A DNA stretch of 64,000 nt, from assembly GCA_947476275.1 (NCBI GenBank), contig CANJPQ010000004.1, forward strand, positions 112,352 to 176,351, written 5' to 3'. The position numbers and the translations under genes are program-made. This document shows positions 52,495 through 61,100 of this stretch, piece by piece. Each line of letters begins with the position of its first letter. Positions within the stretch are counted from its first letter, which is position 1. The notes under the pieces were generated by a model, which searched no databases, was not told where the DNA came from, and saw only the letters and a list, made by a program, of their open reading frames with translations. Source of the DNA: Fidelibacterota bacterium (GTDB taxonomy: Bacteria > Pseudomonadota > Alphaproteobacteria > Rhodospirillales > Rhodospirillaceae).

Positions 52495-53139
52495 CTACGC
52501 GCTGGCGGTCAGAATCGCCTTCAATGTGCGATACGCCGCGTTGATCAGTTTCATCTTGGTCTCGGCTTCGACGGAGCCGCCATTGGCGTCAGGATGGTGC
52601 TTTTTGGCAAGGTCCTTGTAGCGCCCTTGCAGTACATCGAGGGTGAAGGGATGGGACAGATCGAGAACCTTCAAGGCCCGGTCCTCTTCGGCTGCGGCGC
52701 CGGGCTTGGCGCGTCGCCGGCGCTCCGCTTCGGCCCGCTGGCGCCGGCCGGCGTCGAACGCCGTCTGTTCGCCGAGGTCCAGCGGATCGTGCACGCGAAA
52801 ACTGCCGCTCCACCCTTTCGGTGTCTTCTGGCCGGGACGCGGACCGGCACCGAGGGTGCCGAGCTTCCATGTCGGGCGACCCCATGTGGAACTGTCGCGC
52901 AGTTCCGCTTCCATCTGTTCCGTGGAGAGGCCGCTGTGGAAATCCCACTGTGCGTTATAGGCCCGGACGTGATCGAGGCAGAACAGGTAGTGCTCCTTTA
53001 AGCCGCGATCTTTCGGCGCGCGGAAATCGCCTGATTTGTCGCAACCTTTCCACGCACAGCGATGCACGGTGCCCGAGAAGGCATCCTGATCCTGGGCGCC
53101 GGGAAACGGCTCGACGTCTGGTGGCAGCACGCGTCGCAT
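52495..53139 (-). CDS. J-domain protein with C-terminal J domain
   Basis: 214 residues. The J domain is at the C-terminus (about 155-213), with the diagnostic HPD in AKKHHPDANGGSVE. The N-terminal part contains a conserved CAWKGCDKSGDFRAPK with Cys residues, which may bind a metal. This arrangement matches the DnaJ-like gene found beside bolA and cobS in Alphaproteobacteria. It recruits DnaK by its HPD motif; client unknown. It is divergent from bolA. Confidence 0.9.
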   Translation of the reverse strand: MRRVLPPDVEPFPGAQDQDAFSGTVHRCAWKGCDKSGDFRAPKDRGLKEHYLFCLDHVRAYNAQWDFHSGLSTEQMEAELRDSSTWGRPTWKLGTLGAGPRPGQKTPKGWSGSFRVHDPLDLGEQTAFDAGRRQRAEAERRRRAKPGAAAEEDRALKVLDLSHPFTLDVLQGRYKDLAKKHHPDANGGSVEAETKMKLINAAYRTLKAILTASA

Positions 53140-53195
53140 GGGCGGAATATGGTCGGGCGGGGCGGCCCCGGCAATCTTGTATCTTCATCTTGCTT

Positions 53196-53486
53196 ATGCT
53201 TGATGAAGCTATGGGCGCCTACAGCGAACGCATTTCCACCAAACTGACACAAGCTCTCGCGCCGACGCGGCTCGAGATTGTGGACGATTCCGCGCGCCAC
53301 CACGGCCACGCTGGCGCCCACACCGACGGCGGCGGAGAAACCCATTTCAACGTCGCGGTCGAATCGGCCGCCTTCACCGGCAAGTCGCGGGTGGATCGCC
53401 AACGTCTGGTGTACGGTATTCTCGCCGATGAACTGAAAGAGCGCGTACATGCGCTCGCATTGAAGCTCACGGCGCCCGGCGAATAA
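53196..53486 (+). CDS. bolA: BolA-family protein
   Basis: 96 residues from ATG 53196 (ATG 53211 gives 91). The class II KH-like fold is marked by ISTKLTQALAPTRLEIVDDSARHHGHAGAH, a His-rich loop, and the conserved FTGKSRVDRQRLVYGILADEL with the invariant His in the C-terminal helix. BolA proteins partner monothiol glutaredoxins in Fe-S and iron signalling and can bind DNA. It is divergent from the J-domain gene and converges on the DUF2889 gene. Confidence 0.92.
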   Translation: MLDEAMGAYSERISTKLTQALAPTRLEIVDDSARHHGHAGAHTDGGGETHFNVAVESAAFTGKSRVDRQRLVYGILADELKERVHALALKLTAPGE

Positions 53487-53487
53487 C

Positions 53488-54051
53488 CTAGTCGGTAAAC
53501 CGTTCCGGAAAAGTCCGCCGTACCATCGGGCCGTCGTCGCGCCAGCCGTGACACGTATTGATGAAACCTTCGCGCCGCTTTGCGTCCACGCTGCCGGGCG
53601 CCGGCGTGGATTGCTCGGCGAAATGCCGGCCGCCGATGCTCTGGAAGGCGGTGATCGCCATGGGCTTGAGCAGATCGATCAGGTGCGTGCAGCCTTCGAC
53701 GCCGCCGAGTGCGCGATGGACACTCTTCGTGAACCCATCGGTCATATGGAGACCCACGAGGCGTTTGAAATTCGGCGTGACCTGGGGGCAAATCGTCATG
53801 GGTGCGAAATCCGTCACCGCGATCGCATCCGTGATTTCGTAGTGGGTCGTGATCGTCAGGCGCAGGCCCATGCCGTGCAGCGGCTCGCCCGGCGGGATGA
53901 CGCCCCGGTCTTCGTTGAGCATAGGATAGGTGCGCACGTCTGTGATCCAGCCGTCGATGTCGTAGAGACCATCGGCGCGTGCAAATCCCTCGCACACGAT
54001 ATTGCGCGTGTGGAGGAGCTTGCGTTCGGGTGAGGGCGGCGGAAGCGGCAT
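53488..54051 (-). CDS. DUF2889 family protein
   Basis: 187 residues. The DUF2889 signature is seen in IVCEGFARADGLYDIDGWITDVR and MGLRLTITTHYEITDAIAV, with the C-terminal block LVGLHMTDGFTKSVH and HLIDLLKPMAITAFQS. The family has no assigned function; it is common in Alpha- and Betaproteobacteria. No membrane segment or signal is present. It is alone on the minus strand next to bolA. Confidence 0.88.
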   Translation of the reverse strand: MPLPPPSPERKLLHTRNIVCEGFARADGLYDIDGWITDVRTYPMLNEDRGVIPPGEPLHGMGLRLTITTHYEITDAIAVTDFAPMTICPQVTPNFKRLVGLHMTDGFTKSVHRALGGVEGCTHLIDLLKPMAITAFQSIGGRHFAEQSTPAPGSVDAKRREGFINTCHGWRDDGPMVRRTFPERFTD

Positions 54052-54131
54052 CGGGCTGACCGGGTCAATCGCTGTTGTCCCGGTCTTACCCCAGACCTGT
54101 CGCTACGGGTAGTGCGCGCTCTGCAGGCGCG

Positions 54132-54578
54132 CTATGCGGTGCCGTAATTCTCGCCGTAAATGAAGGCGTCGCGGTCCCGCAGGTCCTGCTGAAGCTCGCC
54201 GTTATAGACCGCGTAGAGATCGCGCACGGAGACCATGCCCACCACGTTGGTCCCGTCCACCACCGGCAGATGGCGGTAGTTGCGGCTGCGCATCATGCCG
54301 ATGGCGTCCGAGGCCGTGTCGCTGGGCGACAAGGTGTCCGGGTTCGCGGTCATGATCTCGCGGCACTTGGTTGTATCGGGATTGCGGTCGGCCGCGACCA
54401 CCCGGCTGGTCATGTCGCGTTCGGTAATGATGCCGATCAGGCGCTCGGCTTCCATCACCAGCACGGCAGCCACTTTCCGCTCGCGCATCAGCTTGGCGGC
54501 ATTGCGGGCCGTTTCGGTCGGCGAGACCCAGACCAGTGTCTGGTTGTTGATGACGTCCGGAACGATTCGACGAGTCAT
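54132..54578 (-). CDS. CBS-pair protein
   Basis: 148 residues from ATG 54578, with GGGAG upstream. Two CBS motifs are visible: WVSPTETARNAAKLMRERKVAAVLV and TLSPSDTASDAIGMMRSRNYRHLPVV. A CBS pair binds adenosyl nucleotides and acts as an energy or ionic sensor. It has no attached enzyme or channel. An in-frame extension upstream is not typical. It is a stand-alone sensor next to the CorC-type gene. Confidence 0.88.
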   Translation of the reverse strand: MTRRIVPDVINNQTLVWVSPTETARNAAKLMRERKVAAVLVMEAERLIGIITERDMTSRVVAADRNPDTTKCREIMTANPDTLSPSDTASDAIGMMRSRNYRHLPVVDGTNVVGMVSVRDLYAVYNGELQQDLRDRDAFIYGENYGTA

Positions 54579-54804
54579 TGACGCACACTCCCTTTTGACC
54601 CGCAGATTTGCGAGCCGCGTGACGTGGTCAAGTCCGAGAACGGACGTCCGCCGAAGGTTGTGTCCCAACAATCGCAAAAGCAACCATGGGCGGGTCCTTC
54701 AAGGACCCAAGCGAGATCAGTCTGGGCGCGGGGCCAGGGGAGGTCAAGTGGAGGACAAGTGGAGATCAAGGCCGGCTGGCTGGCGTGCCGGCACGTCTCG
54801 TCCG

Positions 54805-56100
54805 TCAGGCGGCTGTGGCCGCTGTTTCGGCCGCACGCGCTCGCGGAGGTGTGACCTTGAGCAGCGTCAGCTGGTTGCGGTTACGGCGCAGCACCTCGAC
54901 GCGGAAATCATGCACCATGAACTTCTGGCCGGGTGCCGGAATCATGCGCGCTTCATAGAGCACCAGCCCGGCGATGGTGGTGGCTTTGTCGTCCGGTAGA
55001 TCCCAATCGAGTTCCCGGTTCAGGTCGCGCAGGGTGACCGCGCCATCGATGAGATAGCTGCCGTCCGTCTGCGGGCGCACGCCGGCCACGGGTATATCGT
55101 GCTCGTCGCGGATGTCGCCGACGATCTCTTCCAAGATATCTTCCAGTGTCACCACGCCCAGCAGCGTGCCGTACTCGTCGACCACCAAGGCAAAATGCTC
55201 GTGGCGCTTACGGAACGCGTGCAGCTGATCCTGAAGGTTGGTGGTGTCCGGGACGAACCATGGGGCGGCGGCGAGGGCGACGACGTCGACCTTGGTGAGG
55301 TCCAAATCCGCCGCGCCGGCCACCCGCAGCAGCGCTTTGGCGTGCAACACGCCGACGATATTGTCCGGTTCGTCACGCCAGAGGGGAACGCGCGAGTAGG
55401 GGCTGGTCGCTACCTGATCGATGATCTCTTGCACTGGCAGGGCGGCATCGATGGTGACGACGCGCTTGCGGTGGGTCATGACCTCGCCGACAGAGACCTC
55501 GGACAGGTCGAGCACGCTGCGCAGCATCGCGCGCTCTTGCCTGACTTCTTCGCGGATGTCCTTCTCGCCCATGTGCAACTCGATCGTGCCGCGAAGCTCG
55601 GAAAGGATCTGTTCCGGCGTGCGGCTGTGATCGGTGCGCACGCCGAAAATGCGCATTGTGCCGTTCACCACCCATTGCGCGGCGATGTTGAACGGGGTGC
55701 ACAGCCACACCAGAAATGACATCGGTCGCGCGACGTTCAATGCGGTCGCCGTGGTGTGCAGTAGGCCGAAAGTCTTGGGCAGGATTTCCGCGTAGATCAG
55801 CAGCAGGGCCGTCATCAATCCGGTGGCGTAGACGACGCCGCGCTCGCCGAACACTTCGATCATCACTTCTGTGGTCAACGCGGATGCGAGGATGTTCACC
55901 GTCGTGTTAACAAGAAGAATGGTCGAGATCAGCCGCTCCCGGCGCTTGAGCAGCCGGTTGACGATGCCGGCGCGCTGGTCGCCCTCCTGCTCCATCTGGA
56001 ACATCATCGAGCGCGAGGTGGCGGTCAGCGCCGTCTCCGCGGCGGCGAAAAACGCGCTGCAAATGATCAGGGCAAGGACGATGAGGGCGGTGATCAGCAT
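54805..56100 (-). CDS. CorC/HlyC-family transporter (CNNM domain plus CBS pair)
   Basis: 431 residues from ATG 56100; upstream frame rejected since it runs into aroB. The N-terminal DUF21/CNNM domain has three or four helices. A CBS pair follows (SVGEVMTHRKRVVTIDAAL, VPDTTNLQDQLHAFRKRHEHFALVVDEYGTLLGVVTLEDILEEIVGDI), then a CorC_HlyC C-terminal domain. The family includes magnesium and cobalt efflux proteins. It lies 4 bp after aroB. Confidence 0.93.
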   Translation of the reverse strand: MLITALIVLALIICSAFFAAAETALTATSRSMMFQMEQEGDQRAGIVNRLLKRRERLISTILLVNTTVNILASALTTEVMIEVFGERGVVYATGLMTALLLIYAEILPKTFGLLHTTATALNVARPMSFLVWLCTPFNIAAQWVVNGTMRIFGVRTDHSRTPEQILSELRGTIELHMGEKDIREEVRQERAMLRSVLDLSEVSVGEVMTHRKRVVTIDAALPVQEIIDQVATSPYSRVPLWRDEPDNIVGVLHAKALLRVAGAADLDLTKVDVVALAAAPWFVPDTTNLQDQLHAFRKRHEHFALVVDEYGTLLGVVTLEDILEEIVGDIRDEHDIPVAGVRPQTDGSYLIDGAVTLRDLNRELDWDLPDDKATTIAGLVLYEARMIPAPGQKFMVHDFRVEVLRRNRNQLTLLKVTPPRARAAETAATAA

Positions 56101-56104
56101 GGCA

Positions 56105-57271
56105 TCACGCCGCTTGTGCCGCCGCCAGAGTGGCTTCGAGCTTATCGAGCGGCACATCGGCGGTCAGGAATGCCTTGCCGATGCCGCGCGCGAGCACGAA
56201 CGTCACCGCCCCGTCTTTCACTTTCTTGTCCTGCGCCATATGGGCGATCAGCCGTTTCGGCGTCACGGCGCCGTTGCGGCCCGCCCGCGGCGGACGCACC
56301 GGCAGGCCCACGGCTTGCAGGTGCTCACGCACGCGTAACGCGTCTGCTTGCGGACATAGGCCCAGCCGTGCGGAGAGATCGAACGCCAAAACCATGCCGA
56401 TTGCGACGGCCTCGCCGTGTAGAAGCTCGGCGCCGTAGCCCATTTCCGCTTCGAGTGCGTGGCCGAACGTGTGGCCCAGGTTGAGCAAGGCGCGCACCCC
56501 GGATTCGCGCTCGTCGGCCGCGACGGTCCGCGCCTTGGTGGTGCAGCTTGTCATGATGGCGTGGCGCAAGAGTTCGTGCGAGGACTCGCCGCCACCGACC
56601 ATCGCCGATCCATTCTGTTCCAGCCAGTTCCAGAACGGGACATCCTCGATCAGCCCGTATTTGGCCACTTCCGCGTAGCCGGCAAGCAACTCGCGCTTGG
56701 GCAAAGTGGCAAGCACGTCCGTGTCGGCAATCACCAGGCGTGGTTGATGGAATGTGCCCACCAGGTTCTTGCCGGCCGGCATGTTGATGCCGGTCTTGCC
56801 ACCGACGGAGCTGTCGACCTGGGCGAGCAGGCTGGTGGGGATCTGCACGAAGTCCACGCCGCGCAACAGGATCGACGCAGCGAAGCCGGCCAGGTCGCCG
56901 ACCACACCACCGCCAAGCGCCACCACCATGGTGGACCGCTCGCAGCGCGCGGCGATCATGGCGTTCAACACTTGGGCAAGGTGCGAGACATCCTTGCTGC
57001 TTTCGCCCGCGGGAACGACCGTGTGGTCGCAGCGGATGCCGGCGGCTTTGAGTTGCGCTTCGAGCGGCTCGAGGTAAAGCGAGGCGACGATGCTGTCGCT
57101 GACGATGTAGACCCGTGGCTGGTGCAGCACGGGTTTGATCAGCTCGGCGGCGCGGGCGATCAATCCGCGCCCGACATGAATGTCGTAGCCGCGCTTGCCG
57201 AGTTCGACGGAGAGCTTGCTCGCGATCGCGGGATGATCGGCTTTGGAAGTGGGGGCAGTCGTTACGGACAC
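56105..57271 (-). CDS. aroB: 3-dehydroquinate synthase
   Basis: 388 residues from GTG 57271; the frame is open to a TTG at 57340, which lacks a ribosome-binding site and adds atypical residues. The NAD-binding GGGVVGDLAGFAASILLRG and the catalytic block SSVGGKTGINMPAGKNLVGTFHQP are present, as are the zinc-ligand region ALLNLGHTFGHALEAE and EAVAIGM. It cyclises DAHP in the shikimate pathway. It follows aroK, the fifth-step kinase, by about 75 bp. Confidence 0.95.
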   Translation of the reverse strand: MSVTTAPTSKADHPAIASKLSVELGKRGYDIHVGRGLIARAAELIKPVLHQPRVYIVSDSIVASLYLEPLEAQLKAAGIRCDHTVVPAGESSKDVSHLAQVLNAMIAARCERSTMVVALGGGVVGDLAGFAASILLRGVDFVQIPTSLLAQVDSSVGGKTGINMPAGKNLVGTFHQPRLVIADTDVLATLPKRELLAGYAEVAKYGLIEDVPFWNWLEQNGSAMVGGGESSHELLRHAIMTSCTTKARTVAADERESGVRALLNLGHTFGHALEAEMGYGAELLHGEAVAIGMVLAFDLSARLGLCPQADALRVREHLQAVGLPVRPPRAGRNGAVTPKRLIAHMAQDKKVKDGAVTFVLARGIGKAFLTADVPLDKLEATLAAAQAA

Positions 57272-57345
57272 GGTCTTAAAAACTCTCGAACATTGCAGGG
57301 TGGGGCGCGCACATTGCCCGCCGTCTTTGGCTCCGCACAAGCGCG

Positions 57346-57921
57346 CTAGGAGGCAATCCGCTCGCCCAGGCTGTGACCAAAATAGTCTTCAAGCGCAGCC
57401 AACACGCGCGCACAGGTGACGCTCGGATTGTCGATGCCCGTATCTACCGTCACGTCCGCTTCTCCGTAAACCGGATTGCGGATGCGCATCAGCTCGGCCA
57501 GCTTCTCGCGCGGATCGCCTGTGTTCAGCAGCGGCCGGTGGGTGCGACCCTTGGTGCGAGCAACGAGCGTGTCGAGGTCGGCCCGCAGCCATACCGAAAC
57601 GCCATTGGCCTTGATCAGCGTCCGGGTCTCCTCATCCATGAAGGCGCCGCCGCCGGCAGAGATTATGCAAGGAGGCCCCTGAAGCAGTCGCGCCATGACG
57701 CGGCGTTCGCCGTCACGGAAATAGGGCTCGCCGTATTTGGCGAAGATTTCCGCGACCGAAAGCCCCGCGGCCTGCTCGATCTCGCTGTCCGCATCCACGA
57801 ACGGCACGGCGATGCGCGCCGCCAGGCGCTTGCCGATGCAGCTCTTGCCCGCCCCCATCAGTCCAACCAGGACGATGGCGCGGGGCAGATCCAGGGGCGA
57901 TGTTTCGGTGTGGCCGTCCAC
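57346..57921 (-). CDS. aroK: Shikimate kinase
   Basis: 191 residues from GTG 57921. The P-loop GLMGAGKS lies at about 20-27, the shikimate-binding DADSEIEQ follows, then GGGAF and RP/RTHRPLL with a C-terminal adenine-binding Arg region. It phosphorylates shikimate before EPSP synthase. The operon order aroK-aroB-CorC on the minus strand, with xerD divergent on the other side, is conserved in Alphaproteobacteria. Confidence 0.94.
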   Translation of the reverse strand: MDGHTETSPLDLPRAIVLVGLMGAGKSCIGKRLAARIAVPFVDADSEIEQAAGLSVAEIFAKYGEPYFRDGERRVMARLLQGPPCIISAGGGAFMDEETRTLIKANGVSVWLRADLDTLVARTKGRTHRPLLNTGDPREKLAELMRIRNPVYGEADVTVDTGIDNPSVTCARVLAALEDYFGHSLGERIAS

Positions 57922-58130
57922 CGGCAGGTATCCTTAAGAATGGTCGGCGGACCTTAACACACCCCCGCCGTCTGTGTCGTGGCACCCCAGAAAGAACAAG
58001 GGCTTGAGGAACGGACGCCCCGCGGTCATGTTGGGGCCGGGGGGACCCATTCAGTGGTACAGTTAAGGTGTCCCGAAAGATGGTGCGAAATCGCACAAAA
58101 CCCGGATCCACAGGCGGTGTCATAGGACCT

Positions 58131-58259
58131 ATGGCGAAAATCATTCTCATCCTCGTAGCGGTAGTCATTGTTGGCGGTGTCGCCTTCCTGGCGACCTGGG
58201 ACATGCCGCCGCCGACCGCGACGGTCGAGAAGGTCATTCCCAACGACCGGTTCAAATAG
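58131..58259 (+). CDS. Small conserved-looking membrane protein (42 residues)
   Basis: 42 codons from ATG 58131. It has a membrane helix near the N-terminus (MAKIILILVAVVIVGGVAFL) and a polar tail TWDMPPPTATVEKVIPNDRFK. A hydrophobic helix followed by a Pro-rich, charged tail in this exact place (between aroK and xerD) is typical of small alphaproteobacterial genes. Function unknown. It lies 12 bp before the large exported gene and is probably co-transcribed. Confidence 0.7.
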   Translation: MAKIILILVAVVIVGGVAFLATWDMPPPTATVEKVIPNDRFK

Positions 58260-58271
58260 CCGGGCGTCCCA

Positions 58272-60119
58272 ATGACCGCCTTCCGGGCGCCGCTCACGCT
58301 CGTTGCTGGGATCGCGCTGAGTGCGTGCCTGGTCGCCGTTGCCTTGGCGCAGGCGCCGGGCCCACCGCTGCTGCTGACGCCCGCGCCGACATCATCCATA
58401 GAGGCCGCACCGGCCGACGCATCCGCCCCCAGGGTCGAGCCGGTGGACACCCCCGCGGGCCCCACGATCGCTGTCGACGCGCTCGCGCCGCCGAAGCCCG
58501 ATGCGATGGGCTTGGTCGATTCCCGGGGCGGCGGTTTCCCCGACGATATGTGGCGCGACAGCCAAGCGGAACCGGCGCGTGCTCTGATCGGCAATCTGCC
58601 TGCGCGGTATCCGTCGCCGGCGACGCGGCGCTTGGCGATACGGTTCCTGTTAAGTGCCGCGCCCCCGCCGGCGACAGCGGGATCGGCGGTTCCGGGCGGT
58701 GCCCTGCTTGAGGCGCGGGTCGGTGCGCTCGCAGCCGTGGGGGCGTGGCAAGACGCGCTCGCTCTCGCGGAACTGGTGCCCATCGACGTGCGTTCCCCCG
58801 CACTTTCGAGACAGCACCTCGACGCGCAGTTGATCCTCGGCAAGACCGAAGCCGCCTGCGGTGAAACCAAGCGCGCGCTGTCGCTGAATCAAACGCCCGA
58901 TCCGCTGTGGCAGAAGGTACAGGTGTTGTGCCAACTCGCCGGCGGCCAGGGGACGGGTGCAGGGCTCGCGATTGACATCCTGCGCGAACAAGGTGTCGAC
59001 GATCCCGCGTTCTTCTGGGCGGTGAGTGTGGCGCAAGGCGGCAACGGCGCACCCCCGGCGAGAACGACGGGAACGATCGATCCGCTGATCCTTGCGTTCT
59101 TGCGCCAGAGCGGGCGGATGATTCCGCCGGAGTTGCTGGCGGGCGACGATCCGACCGCCGTGTTGGTCGCCGCCCAGATTGCCGCGACGCCGACCAAAGC
59201 GCCGGCCACGGACATCGACGCACGGCTGAGCGTGCTGGAACGCGCGGTCGAGAGCGGACTCATCGATGCGAAAATTTTGCGAGACGCCTACATGATAGCC
59301 GATGCCGGTGCGCCGCCGGCGTCCACCGCCGCCATCGCAATGGAAACGCCCCGCCAACGTGCCGCGGTCTACAAATTGGCGATGGCCCAAGGCGCGCCGG
59401 CCGCCCGCGCGGAAGTCATCGGACGCGCCTATGTGCTGTCGCGACCCAAGGATGCGCGCGACGATGGTCACGTCATGTTGACCGGCCTGGTGTACGGCGC
59501 TGCCGTGCGCGAGATGAACCCGGAAGCCGATCTTGTCTGGTTCGCCGGCACCGCCGTGCGCATTCTTCTCATCGACAGCGCCGCGCCGCCTGCGGGCGCG
59601 CAAGATGCACGATCTCACGCGCAAGCCTGGCTCGATCTGGCTGCTGGCCTCGCCGCCACGGCGCAGGAGGCCAGCGCCGTCAACGATACCCTCTGGCCGA
59701 TCCGACAACTCGTCACCGGCGGTGCGGTCGTGCGCGATCCCTTGCTGATGTGGGCAGCCGCCGATAGCGATGCCGCGCCAGATCTCGCTCCGACTCGGCG
59801 TGCATTGATGCTCAGTTTGCTCTCGGCACTCGGCGATGGCATCACGCTGGCCGACTGGGAACCGCTGTTGGCGGAACAAGCCCAGGATCAATCGCTGCCG
59901 GTCGCGGCTCCGTCCGTCATCGCGTGGCAGAGCCTGACGCTCGCCAGCCGCGGCCGCCGGATCGGTGAGACAGTCGCGCTCGCGCTGCAGATGCTCGACG
60001 CCCGCCGTCCGCCGCAGGCGACGACGTACGCCAAGGCCGTGGAGAGTCTCGCCGCAATCGGACGCGCCGCCGACGCGCGCGCGGTGGCGACCGACATCGC
60101 GCTCGCGCGCGGGCTGTGA
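58272..60119 (+). CDS. Large exported protein of unknown function upstream of xerD
   Basis: 615 residues. A signal peptide (MTAFRAPLTLVAGIALSA to about residue 27) is followed by a Pro/Ala-rich stretch (about 30-80) and then a helical, TPR-like solenoid (EARVGALAAVGAWQDALALAELV, SRQHLDAQLILGKTEAACGE). It has only two or three Cys and no catalytic motif. Similar genes lie before xerD in other Alphaproteobacteria, so I treat it as conserved but uncharacterised. Its stop overlaps the GTG start of xerD. Confidence 0.8.
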   Translation: MTAFRAPLTLVAGIALSACLVAVALAQAPGPPLLLTPAPTSSIEAAPADASAPRVEPVDTPAGPTIAVDALAPPKPDAMGLVDSRGGGFPDDMWRDSQAEPARALIGNLPARYPSPATRRLAIRFLLSAAPPPATAGSAVPGGALLEARVGALAAVGAWQDALALAELVPIDVRSPALSRQHLDAQLILGKTEAACGETKRALSLNQTPDPLWQKVQVLCQLAGGQGTGAGLAIDILREQGVDDPAFFWAVSVAQGGNGAPPARTTGTIDPLILAFLRQSGRMIPPELLAGDDPTAVLVAAQIAATPTKAPATDIDARLSVLERAVESGLIDAKILRDAYMIADAGAPPASTAAIAMETPRQRAAVYKLAMAQGAPAARAEVIGRAYVLSRPKDARDDGHVMLTGLVYGAAVREMNPEADLVWFAGTAVRILLIDSAAPPAGAQDARSHAQAWLDLAAGLAATAQEASAVNDTLWPIRQLVTGGAVVRDPLLMWAAADSDAAPDLAPTRRALMLSLLSALGDGITLADWEPLLAEQAQDQSLPVAAPSVIAWQSLTLASRGRRIGETVALALQMLDARRPPQATTYAKAVESLAAIGRAADARAVATDIALARGL

Positions 60120-61078
60120 CGGCCATGGCCGTCGCGGACCTCTCGCGGCATGTCGAAGCCTTCCTCGAGATGATGGCGGTGGAACGGGGCGCCTCCAAAC
60201 ATACGCTCGCCGCCTACGGTCGCGATCTCGCCGACGTCGATGCCGTTCTGCGCAGGCAAGACGCGGACCTTGACGCCGCCGCGGCGTCCGATCTGAAATC
60301 CTATCTCGCGACGCTTGCCAAGGATGGCGCCTCGTCGCGCACGGCGGCGCGGCGGTTGTCGTGCCTTCGCCAGTTCTACAAGTTCCTGTTCGCCGAAGGC
60401 GTACGCAGCGACGATCCTTCCGCCGGCATCGACAGCCCGCGCCAGGGCCGCAGCCTGCCGAAATTCCTGAGCGAAGCGGAAGTCGACGCCATGCTCACGG
60501 CGGCCCGCGCGCTGCCGCGCCGCGCCGTCCGCGCGACCGCGCTGCTCGAACTGCTCTACGCCACGGGCTTGCGGGTTTCGGAACTCGTGTCGCTCCCGAT
60601 CGCCGCGGTGCGTGCAGGACACATGGCCGTGATCGTGCGAGGTAAGGGCGGCAAGGAGCGGATGGTGCCGATGGGCACCGCCGCTCGCGATGCGATCGAC
60701 GCCTATGTTGCGGTGCGCGATGGGGACATCCCGGCGAAAGCCACGGTCGCGGCCCGCAAGGGGCCTGCGCCGAAGCCCACGTCGCCTTGGCTGTTTCCTG
60801 CGCCCTCTGCGCAAGGCCATCTGACTCGGGAGGCTTTTGCCCTGCTTCTCAAGGACATCGCGGCTGCGGCAGGTGTCGCACCGTCGCGGGTTTCCCCGCA
60901 CGTCTTGCGCCATTCCTTCGCCACGCATCTGTTGAGCCACGGCGCGGACCTGCGCAGCCTGCAACAGATGCTGGGCCATGCGGATATCTCCACCACCCAG
61001 ATCTACACGCATGTGCTTGAGGAGCGGCTGCGTCGGCTGGTGAGCGACCATCATCCCCTGGCAACCCTCAAGCTGTGA
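60116..61078 (+). CDS. xerD: Site-specific tyrosine recombinase XerD
   Basis: 320 residues from GTG 60116 (ATG 60125 is an alternative). The N-terminal SAM-like core-binding domain is at about 8-95. The catalytic residues are present: Arg 153 in TGLRVSEL, Lys at about 177-180 in RGKGGKERMV, His 262 and Arg 265 in HVLRHSFATHLL, His 288 in LGHADIS, and Tyr 297. With XerC it resolves chromosome dimers at dif. No dif-like site was recognised in the window. The first binding protein starts 22 bp after it. Confidence 0.95.
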   Translation: MTAMAVADLSRHVEAFLEMMAVERGASKHTLAAYGRDLADVDAVLRRQDADLDAAAASDLKSYLATLAKDGASSRTAARRLSCLRQFYKFLFAEGVRSDDPSAGIDSPRQGRSLPKFLSEAEVDAMLTAARALPRRAVRATALLELLYATGLRVSELVSLPIAAVRAGHMAVIVRGKGGKERMVPMGTAARDAIDAYVAVRDGDIPAKATVAARKGPAPKPTSPWLFPAPSAQGHLTREAFALLLKDIAAAAGVAPSRVSPHVLRHSFATHLLSHGADLRSLQQMLGHADISTTQIYTHVLEERLRRLVSDHHPLATLKL

Positions 61079-61100
61079 GCGTGCTAAGTTCCGCTTCGCC

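Noticed and set aside
57945..57970. TTAA...TTAA as a CtrA site
   Set aside because: The spacing is 16 bases, whereas the CtrA consensus needs 7.
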